Shown: positions 1 through 12,244 of the stretch, one piece after another | Position numbering within the stretch: the stretch's first letter is position 1 | Layout of the letters: every line of letters starts with the position of its first letter | Origin: Arctopsyche grandis | Lineage: Eukaryota; Arthropoda; Insecta; Trichoptera; Hydropsychidae | NCBI RefSeq assembly: GCF_051622035.1 | Contig: NC_135365.1 | Location: 18,876,501 to 18,940,500 of the forward strand | Reading direction: 5' to 3' | DNA length: 64,000 nt | Position numbers and translations under genes: made by a program | The notes under the pieces: generated by a model | What the model saw: only the letters and a program-made list of their open reading frames with translations | Database searches by the model: none | Told to the model about the DNA's origin: nothing

Positions 1-250
1 CAACAAAAAATCCCGTTTTTGAGTTACCAGAGCGGATACTAACTAATCTTTACTAAGTTTGACCCACTGAATTCGAATATGATAATGATTTTTGTTGGTT
101 AGTGATCGTTTAATCATATCTCATAAACGATCACTAACCAACAAAAATCGTTATCATTTTCGAATTCAGTGGGTCAAACTTAGTAAAGATTGGTTAGTCT
201 CCGCTCTGATATATTTTTTTGTTGCTCAATGTAATCTTATGTTATTGAGT
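1..250. repeat. Foldback (inverted-repeat) element, truncated by window edge
   Basis: Two arms of about 85 bp face each other around a centre near 118: the left arm (28-113) contains CTTTACTAAGTTTGACCCAC and GTTGGTTAGTGATCG, and the right arm (124-208) carries their reverse complements. Pairing weakens but continues outward toward position 1 and about 250 (CAACAAAAAA against TTTTTTTGTTG). No transposase is visible, so this looks like a non-autonomous DNA element. A diverged copy of the right arm lies at about 22838-22915 inside a GST intron. Confidence 0.75.
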
Positions 251-1769
251 AGATTGAGTTTTTTTAAAGCTTTTATTTATGTAGCTTGGCATGTGATATG
301 CCTTTCGTCTCTTTTTCAGTTGTTGATGCTTCTTATATTCATCAAACGCATACGAATTTTTACTGAATTTCAGCAAGAAAGCTGGAAAACTTTGGCCTTC
401 AGCAAATGTCGTGCGAAATGTGGGTAAATAAATGGGAACGTTTATCTGTATGAAAATTTTAGCAGCGGGCGGCACGTTTTGCCTACGTGACCTTTGTACA
501 AGGTGAGGAGAAGGTCGCCCTACAAAATTCCAATGTCATTGTGCCCGGCCCTGAGGGGAGGTAACAGCCCTAGAATCCTGCATTTACAAGGTGGAGCAAA
601 GTAATAACGTAGCCCATACACGCCTGCGAAAACCGTCGGGTACTTAATACCATTTTAGTTTCAAATTACATACATATTACTAATTTCCATTACTAAAATT
701 AGTAAAAGAAATAGTAGACCATATCTACATATGTACATATACACTCTAATATAGTTTGCATCAAAATATATGTTTGTTTATTTTTAGTCCGCTATGCAAA
801 TCTAAAATTTCCTATTGAAACGCTACGCAACATCAAGTGATTAAGTGTATAAATATTTAATTACAGCCATAATTACTTGTGTAGCAAGATGAAATTGTTT
901 AGATTATCGTGTAGTGAAGCTTATTAGTAAACTGCTACTATTATAACTTTTATAAGTGTGTATGATATGTACATAAATAATTATAATACATTGGTATGTC
1001 AGTTAATTTGGCAATTAGTACAGACTACACGTAATACAGGGATTTTAGAAGATTTATGAATATTATTCTAAAAAAATCGGATGTGACCAATCCATGACTT
1101 TGAGGAATATGAGAAGGTCATAAAACAACATTCGATATTGAACCGTACAGACACATTCACATTAATAGATATGACAGCATTTTCGATACAAATTGAGCGC
1201 AAATGTATGGAAACTTGCACAAGACAAAAGTTCTACTTCCGGTTGTTGGATATTGTTCAATTTTTTTTTATTACTTATAATCACTATCAGTATTATATAC
1301 AATAAATATCAAGAAGATTAAAATAATTTAAAAGATCAAAATAAAATGATATTTTTTTAAAAATAAATACTACTTCCGGTAAACGAATTTCGACCAAAAC
1401 CTTATCAGCTCTAAGTTAGTACATAAAGAATACAAATATAATTTTTAAGCTTGATACATTAAGGGTGTGGACAGAATCGTGTTCACAATATTTTTGACCT
1501 TTCTAAGAGGAAAAAATCCCACGATTTTTTTTTATTTTCATCAAATTGATACAAGAATTATACTTGAATTTTTTCGTGAAGAGCACACATGTTAAAAGGG
1601 TCGAAAAAAATAGTGGAAGAAAAATTGAACAAGAGTAAACTGCCACTTCCGGCTGACAGATGCTTACCAATTTTTATACATAACTTGGTATTAAGCTTAA
1701 ACTTTTAGATATGAAATTTCAGTTCAATAATTTAAAATGTTTCTAAGAAAAACATAAAAAACCTCGATT
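251..1769. other. Gene-free AT-rich sequence
   Basis: No coding exon is recognisable. A GC-richer block at about 468-650 (it contains GGCCCTGAGGGGAGGTAACA and ACCGTCGGGTACTTAAT) stands out and may be an old dispersed repeat, but no family could be assigned. The rest is simple AT-rich sequence with TACATATGTACAT-type runs. Confidence 0.5.
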
Positions 1770-1777
1770 CTCTAGAG

Positions 1778-4404
1778 CCGTGGTTCCCAATCTATGGTAC
1801 GCGTACCCAGTGGCGGACTGGGACTGAAATCAGTGCATGCCAGGAGTCAAAGGGGGCCCCACCCAGGGTTAAAAAAATTTGTCCCCCCCCCATATAACAA
1901 AATTTTCTTCTTTCCATCACGCTAAAAATCAAGGGCAAAAAATAAATAAAATTTTCAAAAATGGGAATAAACAAATTTAGGTACAAGAAAAATGGCAAAA
2001 GCAAAATAGATCCATAAATTACATTGTATATTTCGTTTTAATCCTTGTCCTAGGTAAATAGAATGCATCATAAAAAAATGCGGCATAAAAGCAGCTTTTA
2101 CTTTCGGTAGAAAACAATCAGGGACGTCATTTCAGCTTTTTCTTGGGGGGGGGGGGGCAGGCGAAGATTGGTCAAATTGAATTTTTTTTCAAAAAATCTT
2201 TTTTATATCGGAATAAAAATGGAAAATATACAATATGAAAAAAATAAGCTTATTTTTGAAAAAGTATATATAAAAGTATCTTATGTAAAAAGCCAAAAAA
2301 GCGCCGCAGGCGAAAATTTTTTTCCAAAAATCTTCACATGGTCGCAAAATGGTTAACAAAAGTCGACCATCAAAATGTATCACTATATCAAAAAATATAC
2401 AAACTTTCGGAAAAATAAACGATACACATCTGTTTTTGAGACAAAATAAAGTAAAGGCGACCTTTCTAACGATTCCCTCAATGGGATGAACAATTTCTAA
2501 GAATGTTACCCAAGGCATACCACTTAAAAACCAAAATATATTTGCTTCAAAATAATAAAATCTTTTTTTTTCAAAGCACATAGCAGCGATTATTTTATTA
2601 GTTACACAAAAGTAACATAATATAAGAAATAAACGCAGCATTCATAGATCCATAGTATCTCATTAATCATTAAATTCATAATATTTTCTAAATTCACCTA
2701 TTCCTTAATTTAGGGGGGCGAGTGCCCCCCCCAAATTACATCCCTGAAAACAAAAAATGCATAATATTTTCAATTAATGTTAATCGAAAATCGAGATTTT
2801 GGGGAGGGGCCCCTATCCTATGTTTCTATATACATGGATGTGTCTAGATTAGGAATAGATTTTATATTCGGAAACTGTTTAAAATTGTGTATTTAAATCT
2901 TACTATATCGTCGAAGTATAATCAAATGTTATTTTGAAAGTATGTATGAAGTAAATTTTAATCGCTGGTTGATGATGAATCGTCCTATCAAAATTGTTTT
3001 AAGCAATTCAGTTTATATTATTCACGGAAATTTGTTTATTCCCATTTTTATTTCATTAGGTAGTTGTTACATAGGTTGGAAATATTACATAACCTTGAGG
3101 TTGGAAATGGGCCCGGTAAAAGGGCCCACGCAAATGTTGAAACTTACATTTCGAGCCTAATAAAATAAGTTAACCGATCCTTGGGCTGTATTAGTTGTTT
3201 GTGTATATCGTAAGAAATTTGTTTTGTTGAAATACCCAAACTCTAGGTCCCAAAGTGCAATATCCTATAAATTTTTACACACGTGAAATAGTTAAAAAGT
3301 TATTTAATTTTACTGAGGGCCCATATTTTCTAACGGATAGTGGGGCCCACATGCCATCGGGCATGTACGCTTGTATGGCCAGTCCGTACCACTTGGTGGT
3401 ACGCGGTTGATGTTTGGTGGTACGCGAAAAAAAATCAGTAATGGCGGACATGCAGGAATGAATGATTTACAATCATAAAATCCAAATATTTTTTATATAA
3501 TTAATAAACATTATCTTAATTAGTCATCGTCGACGTCAATATGTACAGTTAATGATCGAAAACCTGGCAATCGATACGTTTTCCTCAGATCCGGCATGTA
3601 TTTTGGAGTGCATTTTTAAATTTACCGCGGCAGCGCTCCAATAAATAAATAACTTGAATTTGACACTTGAGAACAACTCGATAATGATCTTTAATGTTGC
3701 AGATAAAATTGAAAATATGATTATAAAATTAGATTTTGGAATCTATGTATCGAAAATGATCAAACTGAAGTATTTGAAACTTAAGATAATTTCTTATCTG
3801 AAAACAAGAATAGTATTCTCGGGATATATGTACATATGTACGTGAAAAAATAATTGAAAATTTAATAGGGATGAAATCGTATTTTACGTAGTGCTTCCCC
3901 AAACCTTCTGAAGCAAACAATTGGATTTCAAACCCCTTTGACAATGAACATTTTCGGACAGCTACCAAAGAAAAGGAGAACTTTCAAAATATGGCATTTA
4001 AAAACTGAATTCGAAATGAATAAGATTTTTTGGCTAGGTATTAGTGAAGAATATAAACAGCTTTCTGACATAGAGCTTATTAGCGATTAATTTATTTTAT
4101 TAAAACCATTAATTAACAATAGAAATATGAAAAAATAGTAGATAATTATATTAAACTTTGAGTATATTATAATTGTGACTCCGCAAATAACTTTTTTTCC
4201 ACAAAATTTCTTACCAAAACAGATATATTTACATATTACGTGTATCCTGTTCTCACATTCCTTACCATGCAAATACTATGTAAAATATAATAATTAGACT
4301 TGCAAAAACAAATTTCATGAAATACAATCATTTTTATATGGTGGTACAATTTAGCGCTATATACTACCAAGCGGTATGTGAATCAAAAAAGTTGGGATCC
4401 GCTG
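1778..4404. mobile_element. hAT-like non-autonomous DNA transposon, carrying a nested insertion
   Basis: The left end reads CCGTGGTTCCCAA and the right end TTGGGATCCGCTG, imperfect terminal inverted repeats of the hAT type. The element is flanked by a perfect 8-bp duplication CTCTAGAG (1770-1777 and 4405-4412), the target-duplication size expected for hAT. Near both ends there are mirrored GGTACGCG / GGTGGTACGCG motifs. No transposase is readable. A second element (about 1808-3386) is inserted inside it. The exact 8-bp duplication makes the outer boundaries firm. Confidence 0.85.
1808..3386 (+). mobile_element. CAGTGGCGGACTGG-family DNA element, long copy nested in the hAT-like element
   Basis: It starts CAGTGGCGGACTGGGACTGA and ends TATGGCCAGTCCG, matching the complete copy at 20995-21645, whose ends are CAGTGGCGGACTGG and CCAGTCCGCCACTG. 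The last few bases of the right end are lost or mutated here. It is about 1.58 kb and shares the internal block around 1915-2370 with the later copy, but has roughly 900 bp more. G-runs and GGGCCC motifs cluster near both ends. No coding capacity is visible. Confidence 0.75.
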
Positions 4405-4609
4405 CTCTAGAGTAAAATTACTACTTCCGGTTTAGGAAAAAATGTTTGAAAAATATTAGGTTATCCCGTTTATAGGTTATCCCGGGAGATAAAAATTTGA
4501 AAAAAATTTACGTCGTATCGATAATAATTTTAGTAACCCATACTAAGTTTCAGCTCGATAAGACTAACGGTGTTTAAAAAAAGTCTCCGGGGGCGAAGGC
4601 GCCCCCAGG

Positions 4610-4766
4610 GACTTCGAATCATTTGAATCGAAAAAAATCGAATCGGCGCATATGAATCGAAAAAAAAAAAATCGAATGTGTTGTCTACGAACTAACGAAT
4701 CAAGGTTACATATTTACATACATATGTATAATATATACAAAGTCTCTTTCGTAATTATATATTAGA
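4610..4766 (-). mobile_element. Partial Helitron-like element
   Basis: Read on the minus strand, it begins TCTAATATATAATTACGAAA and continues with AGAGACTTTGTATATATT, the same 5' terminal block as the Helitron-like copies at 14057-14859. The AATCGAAAAAAA-type stretch further along also matches those copies. The CTAG 3' end is not preserved. Confidence 0.6.
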
Positions 4767-6491
4767 TATTCATAATTGTTTATTGCAATATTTTACCCAC
4801 CCAATATTTTAATTTTTAACCAATTTCTGGTAATTTCCTAGATTCTTGATATTACATGTACATATATACATAAATATGTATGTTAACTCACCTTGATAAT
4901 AGAAAACGTAACAATGAACTTATATTGAAATATTAACTAAACATTTACGGATATTGTAATGAAACATTATAATTTTAAAATCAATAATGGTCTCGGTATG
5001 AAATTGGCCAGGGTTATTGAGAGTTGAGCTACTATTTATAGGCATAATAGGTCTTTTTGTAGGGATATAAGGTGGTGTAGGGGCTGTAGTGGATTTGCGC
5101 GCGCAATCGATCGATGTAGCTGGTGCTGTCCCTAATTTTGAGCCCTTCAAACCACTTTGCCCGGTTCGTCGAAACCGAATACAAAATTATGATTCCCAAC
5201 AACGATTTTTCTTGCTTTCCCTTTCTGGTCACGTTCCGAACGCGTTTGACTATTGACCGGTGGTCCCCGGGAATTGCTAATCATATACATACCTACCTGC
5301 CTACTATGTAATTCACAATTAAATAATACGATTGGTTAAATTTGAGCATATTAACGTCTTAATGAGTTTTTATCGTCATTTATTTGAAATAAATAAGGAA
5401 GTTTTCCTCTTCTAAGCCGATTTCTTCGTTTGTAGCTACTACGTATGTATGTCTGAGGAGTCCGAGGATTTCAAGCGAAACGAAAAAAGTCGTTGAATTT
5501 TAAATTATGTACATTATAAATAAAATCATTAAATTGCAGATATTTTGATGTTCGTCCTATTTATTTGCAAATAAAATTCATACACATACACTATCAAGTG
5601 CTTATTTTTTATTTCTACCATTTCATTATTAATAATTCAAAAATTGGCTAATATGACAATTTTTAATGATTTTTTTAATTACTTTAATTACTTTAAATTG
5701 ATATATTTTGAAAATCGCCATTGTATTTGTTACTAACAATTTCATACGCTGGCAAGTTGATTTTACTAAAACCGTTCAAATTGGAGCGGAGTTGGTAAAT
5801 TGGGATCCGACCCCACAATTATGAATTACAGCCAGTAACTTAAAATAAGAAAATATTTCACTAGCCTTTCAGTGAAATTTTGGATGCAATTAGTTTCTTT
5901 AGTTGCATCCAAACAAAAATGTATCTTCCCGATGAAAATTACTCGTTTAGTGGTATTATTATTTAAACATTGGTCTGTAGAAAATATGTATATAAAAATC
6001 AGGTTGTATTGAAAGCATCCTGCCAAGATTATTTAAATAGTATAATTATTTAATAGTATAGCGGGCTAATCATAGCTTCCTCAAGGCGATATTTACAACT
6101 TATTATGCCTATAATATTTTTTTCCGTTGACACAGATGGTTGTATTTGTTTTTATTTGATTGAATAAACATTAAAAAAACAAAAATAATAATAATTGACT
6201 AGCATACCACTTTCAGTTTGGGCAGTATTGGCAATTAATTGGTGTTTTTACTAAAAATCTTTAAAAATGAAAAACAAAACCTTTAGACTTTTTAAAATGT
6301 TCTAAATGATATGAGATATCAACCCTTTCAGGCTTTGCACTTAGCTTCATAACACCCTGAATAAATTTATAGATTATAAATTTTGAAATCATATTCAAAT
6401 AGAGGTGACATAATGGGTAAGATGGTTTTTATCAATTTGATGAGGACCTGTTTCAATCTTTTATATGACCTTAATATGAATATTATATTAG

Positions 6492-6495
<4 letters not shown>

Positions 6496-6557
<62 letters not shown>
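6496..6557. repeat. (TA)n microsatellite
   Basis: An uninterrupted run of TA dinucleotides, about 62 bp long. It produces a spurious Tyr-Ile reading frame and is not coding. Confidence 0.95.
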
Positions 6558-6560
<3 letters not shown>

Positions 6561-7499
6561 GTGTATGTAAGTATATACTGTGTTCTATTAGTTATTTAAA
6601 TTATTTATTTATTATAATTATATTACGATTATCATTATTATCATATCATTTGTATTATCCTTATATGTATATATAATATATATGGACTATAGGAATTGCA
6701 TTCTCCCTATCATCTGGAATAAAAATTAATATTATTAATATTATAGTCATTTTCAGCTAAAAATATTTGTCAATCTATTTCTTAAACATTTAAAAAAATA
6801 AACAAAGAATAATACAAAGTTTCATTATTCAAATATATTCTTAAAATTACTCGGTGCATTTATGGCATATCCGTATATGGATGTGAATATTCGGCCAGAC
6901 GTTGTCAACCAATTTGCTATGTACATATGTACATACATACTCACACCTAGTATGAACTATGTACTTATTTATTTTGTTTGCATCTTGCTACTTGATTTTT
7001 TGAAATGCATCTTGTAAATTTTGACGTCAATAGACCTTTTTGTTGATTCAGGTTTTATGTATTTTATGTGCGGGCTTTTTATGTAAATATTGAGTAACGC
7101 CTTGCTCCAATTTGATAAAGATACGTTTGACGAGAGGCATTGTTTTTACATTACATACTTTTTTGTAATCATTATGGTGGCAGTAATTGAGAATTAAAAA
7201 TACATATGTGTTCGAGTGTAAAAAATCGATGTTTTTAATTACTTTTTACTATTTTAGCTACATGGTTATGTAATTATTTTATATTTATGTATTACTGGCC
7301 GGCGTTGTCCGAAAAAGTCGAGCGTGTCCGAGCGTTTTTGTATCGGAACTTTTTGATCCCATCTTAATTAGGCTGGAGATCGGCGGTCAAGTTGCTGACA
7401 TAAAATAACAATAGACTTCTCCATTGTCCGAGATGGCAGGAGTGCAAAAAAATGGTTGACAATAGAAATTAACAATAGTGAATCATTTTTTTAAGCCGT

Positions 7500-7900
7500 C
7501 GAGAATCTAGTCCGCCGGTCCCTAAATTAGGCTCAGGGCCTATGAGAGGGGGGGGGGTAAAGATCCAGGGCCCGAGCTACTCGAAGGGCCCGGTAACGGG
7601 ACGTCGCGTTCGACTGACCCATATTAATATTTTATATTATTCTACATAAAAATACACGTATTTATTTAAGGCTAAATGTTTATTATATTTAGATCCACGC
7701 ATTCTTTGTGTCCATGTGAAATCATACGTTCAAAAAATAACAACCAACATATAGGTATTTGTCTAAGAGTACTGCTATTTTTTTTGCAAATTTAAAATAC
7801 GTCAATAAGATCTTTTTTTATTTTAGGTTGTCATAGGACCCACAATTATTTTTCCCAGGGCCCGGGATTCTTCTCGGCGGTCCTGATTAGGATTAATCAA
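7500..7900. mobile_element. GGGCCC-rich DNA element with GGNCCGCCGAGA ends
   Basis: The block begins near GTCCGCCGGTCCCTAAATTA and ends near TTCTTCTCGGCGGTCCTGAT, imperfect inverted ends enclosing G-runs, GGGCCCGAGCTACTCGA and CCCAGGGCCCGGGATTC. A related copy lies at about 46305-46690, with AGGGCCGCCAAGAGGAAT at one end and CTCTCGGTGGCCCTGG at the other. No reading frame of note. The family is not recognised and the boundaries are approximate. Confidence 0.5.
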
Positions 7901-7979
7901 GCTTATTGAGGGTACCTAAATAGTATACCAAATTTGCTAGCCTTGAGTTATAATATAAAACTGTGTATGCACATACACA

Positions 7980-8325
7980 CAGTGCCGTAGCAACGCATTG
8001 GCAACGGGGCGGTTTCCAAGGGCGTCGGATCCGAGAGGTGACGTTGGCGCCCCTCGCCTATTATTATTTTTTAAAATTTAATTTAATCATATTAACAATA
8101 GAATATGAATTAGCAATTAATATAAAGATTGATAACATAATAACAGATTTTGATAACGTCAAAGCACGGAAAAATCGACTTTAGATTTATTTACTTTTTC
8201 CCTTGATTTTTAGCGTGATGGAAAGAAGAAAATTTTGTAATATGGGGGGGGGACAAATTTTTTTAACCCTGGTGTGGCCCCTTTGACTCCTGGCATGCAC
8301 TGATTTCAGTCCCAGTCCGCCACTG
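7980..8325 (-). mobile_element. CAGTGGCGGACTGG-family element, short copy
   Basis: The right end reads CCCAGTCCGCCACTG (8311-8325), preceded by TGGCATGCACTGATTTCAGT, the reverse complement of the family's left end at 1808 and 20995. The other end, CAGTGCCGTAGCAACGC at 7980, is a different sequence of similar form. This copy is therefore a rearranged or composite short derivative of about 346 bp. Confidence 0.7.
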
Positions 8326-9174
8326 TATATAAGTACATAGTTTAGTAGTATTTTCAAAAACAGAAACAGAAATCAATACATGTAGGATTTTTAATGAGAT
8401 AAAAGTTTTACTGTCGATTATCCGTTGATTTTTTGAAGTTTTCTTATTATCGAATATCGCTGAAAAGATTATAAGTATAAAGTATTAAGATTTTTAATTG
8501 AATATCGAAATCAAATCCAATACACACAATATCTAGTGTGATCAGGTACTATTGCGATCAGATACTACATAGGTAGATACAAATTAATCAATATATGGTG
8601 GTCGAATTTTCTCACGACGCAATATGTCATCTATAGTTACTTTGTACACAGTGTTGTCACCTCAATTTTGGAACAATGGGTTTCCAAATTTTTTTTCAAC
8701 AAAATTATTTTGAAAATATATACATTTTTTTTGTCCAAGGCACTTTTAAATGAAAGTTCATTAAATTTTCGAGATTTGTATAATTATTATTGACAAAAAT
8801 TATATGAATTTTTAGATTAAATAACGGGGTTTCGGAAACCTTTGATTTTTAACAACGGGTTACCGGAAACCCATCGAAACCATTAAGGTGACACCACTGG
8901 TTGTACAGACTTTAATATGGGTCTACTTCGTTCGATTGATTCTCGTTTTCTCGACTCTCGAAATTTTTAAATTTCTCGTCGCTTGAACAGGAGGATTCAA
9001 ATATCATTTAAATAAAATTTGAAATTACTTTTCCTATGCCGAATTTTGCTATTTTGACGAATTATATAATTCTGGATTGTCATTATGTACATGCAAACGT
9101 TGTTTTGTCTAGTTGCTTTTGAAAAATTGAAAATTCCGTGAAGAAAAGGTGCCAGAACGGCGTTCCATCGCTTT
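8326..9174. other. Gene-free AT-rich sequence
   Basis: No exon, RNA gene or clear transposon end is visible. A stretch at about 8650-8900 contains mirrored ACAACGGGTTACCGGAAACC and GGAACAATGGGTTTCC-type segments, hinting at another decayed inverted-repeat element. Confidence 0.4.
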
Positions 9175-9660
9175 ATGCTGCGTACGCACCAAGCCAACGA
9201 ACGGCCCCCAGGCCAACTTTTAAAACCAGAAGCGTACAAAATAGCGAAATAAAAATTAAATTCAAAAATTGAAATTAAATATCAAAATTAAAACTATCAT
9301 TATTATATTAAAATTAAATTCAAATATCAAAATAAAATTATAATCATTATATTAAAATGAAAATAAAATATTGAAAGTAAAAAAGAACATACACAATTTA
9401 AATAAATTTTCTAGATTGAGCTAAAATTAGATCATCAACAGGTAGACCCCGACTTAAGATGTTTTGACTTACGAAGATACGCACTAAGATTGAAAAAAAA
9501 ACAAAGAATTATTATTTTTACTTCCTCATAGATCACCGCTACTGTGTTCATACACAATTTCGGCCGTCGATGATCGGTAAAAAAAACATTTGACAAAAAA
9601 CCATGCATAAAGTGCATGCGAGTAGTACAATAAGTAAAAATCAAAAAATTTTACCTTGTG
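9175..9660. mobile_element. ATGCTGCGTACG-family element, diverged copy
   Basis: It begins ATGCTGCGTACGCACCAAGC, followed by GGCCAACTTTTAAAACCAG, the same end as the elements at 12874-13073 and 39938-41213. The segment at 9438-9530 (GATGTTTTGACTTACGAAGA and TACGCACTAAGATTG) matches, inverted, the right half of the long copy near 40855-40930. The distal end is not clear. Confidence 0.6.
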
Positions 9661-10680
9661 AGAAATATAATTTTGAAAATTTTAATCATAATAAAAATTA
9701 TCCAAGAAAACCAAAAAATTTAGTTCTGAAAAGGACCAGATGACAAGAGAGACTGTGCGTTTTCAAGTTCATTCATGAAAATATAGTGTTTTTACCCCCA
9801 ATCCCACATTGTTCTTTCGATGACCAATATTCAACATCCTTGAAGAAATATATCTGGTAGTCACAAAGATAATAAAACCCAAACCAAAGCTATACCTGCT
9901 ATCCCGCTATTTCCCCGAATTACATATAGTTCGGGTGTGTTACAGTAATTCACAAATATACAACAAGACCACATAAATGAATTTTAAAAAGTACGGTGTT
10001 TTGTTTCGTATTTTTAAGAAATATAATTTTTTAGCTCTTATTTATTTCGGCCACCTTTATATTTCGGCTGCCTGTGTGCGTTGCACACATTTGAACATAT
10101 GGTAGCTGCGGTGCTGCCTGCATGTATGTAATACCTTAAATATACAATAAATATTGTGATCATTCATAGATTTTTAAACTATTGACACACCTTATTAACG
10201 TATGAAAATCAATTATTACCATACATTTTTAATTGATAGTGTTTACCTTGTAAATTAAGTATTTAACTATGTAAAACATTTTTGTTTAAGTTTATGTTTT
10301 TATCCCTAGTGCTCTCTCCATTCCTATACTAAGCAGACGAGAAATTTAGAAATTCTCGTTTGCTTAGAAAATTAGAAAACGCGAATTGGTCGAACTGGGC
10401 GCACCGCATACATTCAAATAGATAAAGTAAAAAAAAATACAATGCATATGAACATCTCTCTAGGTTTATCACCTGAAGCAAAATGTGTAAAATAACTGCA
10501 GCCGATGATGTGTGTGTGTGTGATTTCATGTACATACATACACACATTCATATGTATGTATGTATGTAAATACATATGTACAGACATGCGATAACAAAGG
10601 CGTCACCAATCGTATGTGACAATGTTGGTTTGATGACTCTCGTTGCTTTTTAGTCGTAAGTTGCAACAACATTCATTATC
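9661..10680. other. Gene-free sequence upstream of the small secreted peptide gene
   Basis: AT-rich, with TACATACATATGTATG-type simple sequence at about 10527-10590 and a short TGTG run near 10510. No coding exon is recognised. The proximal part may contain regulatory sequence for the gene starting at 10793. Confidence 0.4.
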
Positions 10681-10692
10681 ATGTTCAACTCA

Positions 10693-10728
10693 TATAAGTT
10701 GCTCACCCGGGGCGACAAACAGTCAGTC
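10693..10728 (+). promoter_or_regulatory. TATA box plus TCAGT initiator
   Basis: CATATAAG (10692-10699) is followed about 30 bp later by AGTCAGTCGT, which contains the arthropod initiator TCAGT at 10723-10727. The spacing fits a transcription start near 10725 and a leader of about 68 nt before the ATG at 10793. Confidence 0.65.
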
Positions 10729-10792
10729 GTCACCAGTACTCCAGTTTCTTCGTATCTTCACTGTTCGGATTCTTCTGTAAAATCAATTCAAG

Positions 10793-11441
10793 ATGCGTTT
10801 CTTAATTGTTTTGATGTTCGCGTTTCTTGGCATTACTAGTGCCGGAAATGCCTCTCCTGACAATGAAGTAAATAATGCTGTTGACGTTAACATAGCTGCT
10901 TACAACAATGGTGATTTTTGGAACAGATATCTGCTTGCCATAAGATACGCAGAGCTAGCGAATTTGTTGGCTAATTACAACAAATATAATAACTACTATG
11001 GATACAACCAAGTTCCGGTGCAAACGACCCAAGCGGTGAAACCATTTGTTAAAGAAGATTGTAAAAAAGTTGGAGAGCCGGTAAGATTAGTTAAATACGT
11101 TTCCTTTAAAATTCTGTTCAAAATAAATCGTATTGTTTTATGTAAAATCGAATAAGCATTAATATTATGTAGTTAAATGCCAGTTAGTCATACATATGAT
11201 TCAATTTAAATACGAATTTTCCCCAATTTCTGGTATTTTCCTCAATGTCCTTCATATACATATAATATATACATATTATTCAAATCTCTTTTTTTTAATT
11301 ATAAATAATTATTATTGAATATTTTTTATTAGAAAACATTATGTCATTATGAAATTTTGATTTTATTTTCAGTGTGTTTATCATGAAGATTGCTGTTCCT
11401 TCGCCTGTCTCACTTATTTGGCGCGTTGTGTATCACGCTAA
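10793..11441 (+). CDS. Secreted cystine-knot-like small peptide
   Basis: Two exons, 10793-11080 and 11373-11441, join in phase 0 (CCG|gtaaga ... ttttcag|TGT) to give 118 residues. Residues 1-17 form a signal peptide (MRFLIVLMFAFLGITSA). The middle is Asn/Tyr-rich, with NKYNNYYGYN near residues 63-72. The C-terminus holds six cysteines spaced C-x6-C-x5-CC-x3-C-x6-C, split so that only the first Cys is in exon 1; this is the classical inhibitor-cystine-knot spacing. Such peptides are secreted and disulphide-stabilised, and act as ion-channel ligands, antimicrobials or protease inhibitors; which applies here cannot be told. The start is supported by a TATA/initiator pair at good distance and a well-placed ATG. 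An ATTAAA signal lies near 11541. The gene looks intact. If exon 1 is read through, the frame runs on to 11155 and loses the knot. Confidence 0.85.
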
Positions 11442-11559
11442 TTTCGGTTTTTATATATTTTACGTAAATTAAATATGTATACGTTTTTGACGATTGTCGT
11501 TAGAACGCATATTTTGTACCAAGAAGGCTTATACTGGTGGATTAAAGTTGAGAAAAAAA

Positions 11560-12039
11560 AATGGAATATGTGTTTTATTTTATTTTTCAAGTTGATTTTT
11601 ATTAGGTAACGTATAAATTGTGACTTGTTTCGTTCTTATCTCAAGGATAACCGCAAAGAGCATGTAAAAAATAGCAGAAGGACATAAAACATCTTATTTA
11701 CATATAATATATATCACTCTCAAAACAGGAAGTTGAGTTTTATGTACGATGCGGTTTGAAGTTTATAATGTACATACATACAATAACACACATCATACAT
11801 ATTTAATACTTAGATGGTGAGTAAGATATAATATTATGTGGCTATATGTACATATCGTATGTATAATTTATATGTAGGTACATACATGTGTACATGAATA
11901 TATACATATGTGATTAATTTTTTGCATTCTCTGATATTTCATAAATAATTGTCATTTTGTATTTTATATTAAAAAATCATTCACATGTTTTTTTTATATT
12001 TAAAATTTAAAGGTTAGCACTTGTCACACATTTAATTTT
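11560..12039. other. Gene-free AT-rich sequence
   Basis: Downstream of the small peptide gene there is only AT-rich sequence with TACATACATA and TACATATGT motifs. No exon or mobile-element end is seen. Confidence 0.45.
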
Positions 12040-12047
12040 CTTTAGAT

Positions 12048-12244
12048 CAGTAGTTCTTAACCTGGTTCGATCGAACCCCAGGGGTTCGGTGAGTCAGTCT
12101 CAGGGGTTCGGCGGAAGTCAAGACACACACCCGTATCATATGATTCTGGTGCCAATTAAGAAGGATTCCAATTAAGAAGAGTTCGGTGAATGCGCATATG
12201 AAACTGGTGGGGTTCAGTACCTCCAACAAGGCTAAGAACCACTG
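12048..12244. mobile_element. hAT-like MITE with perfect 8-bp target duplication
   Basis: The ends are CAGTAGTTCTTAACCTGG and GGCTAAGAACCACTG, near-perfect terminal inverted repeats of the common CAGNGGTTCTTAA hAT type. The flanks are a perfect 8-bp duplication CTTTAGAT (12040-12047 and 12245-12252). It is 197 bp long with no coding capacity. Internal GGGGTTCGG repeats are present. Confidence 0.9.

Larger units (their letters stand above)
4413..7499. other. Gene-free region with repeat fragments and simple sequence
   Basis: This AT-rich stretch contains a partial Helitron-like copy (about 4610-4766), a (TA)n array (about 6496-6557), and a fragment at about 5715-5815 resembling part of the CAGGGCTGTGGAGTCG element near 57867-57960. 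A minus-strand reading frame at 4920-5150 is Pro/Thr-rich but has no recognisable domain or splice context. No gene is supported. Confidence 0.5.

Noticed and set aside
4920-5150. Minus-strand Pro/Thr-rich frame of 76 residues
   Set aside because: No signal peptide, domain, repeat family or convincing splice sites; a second minus-strand frame overlaps it.
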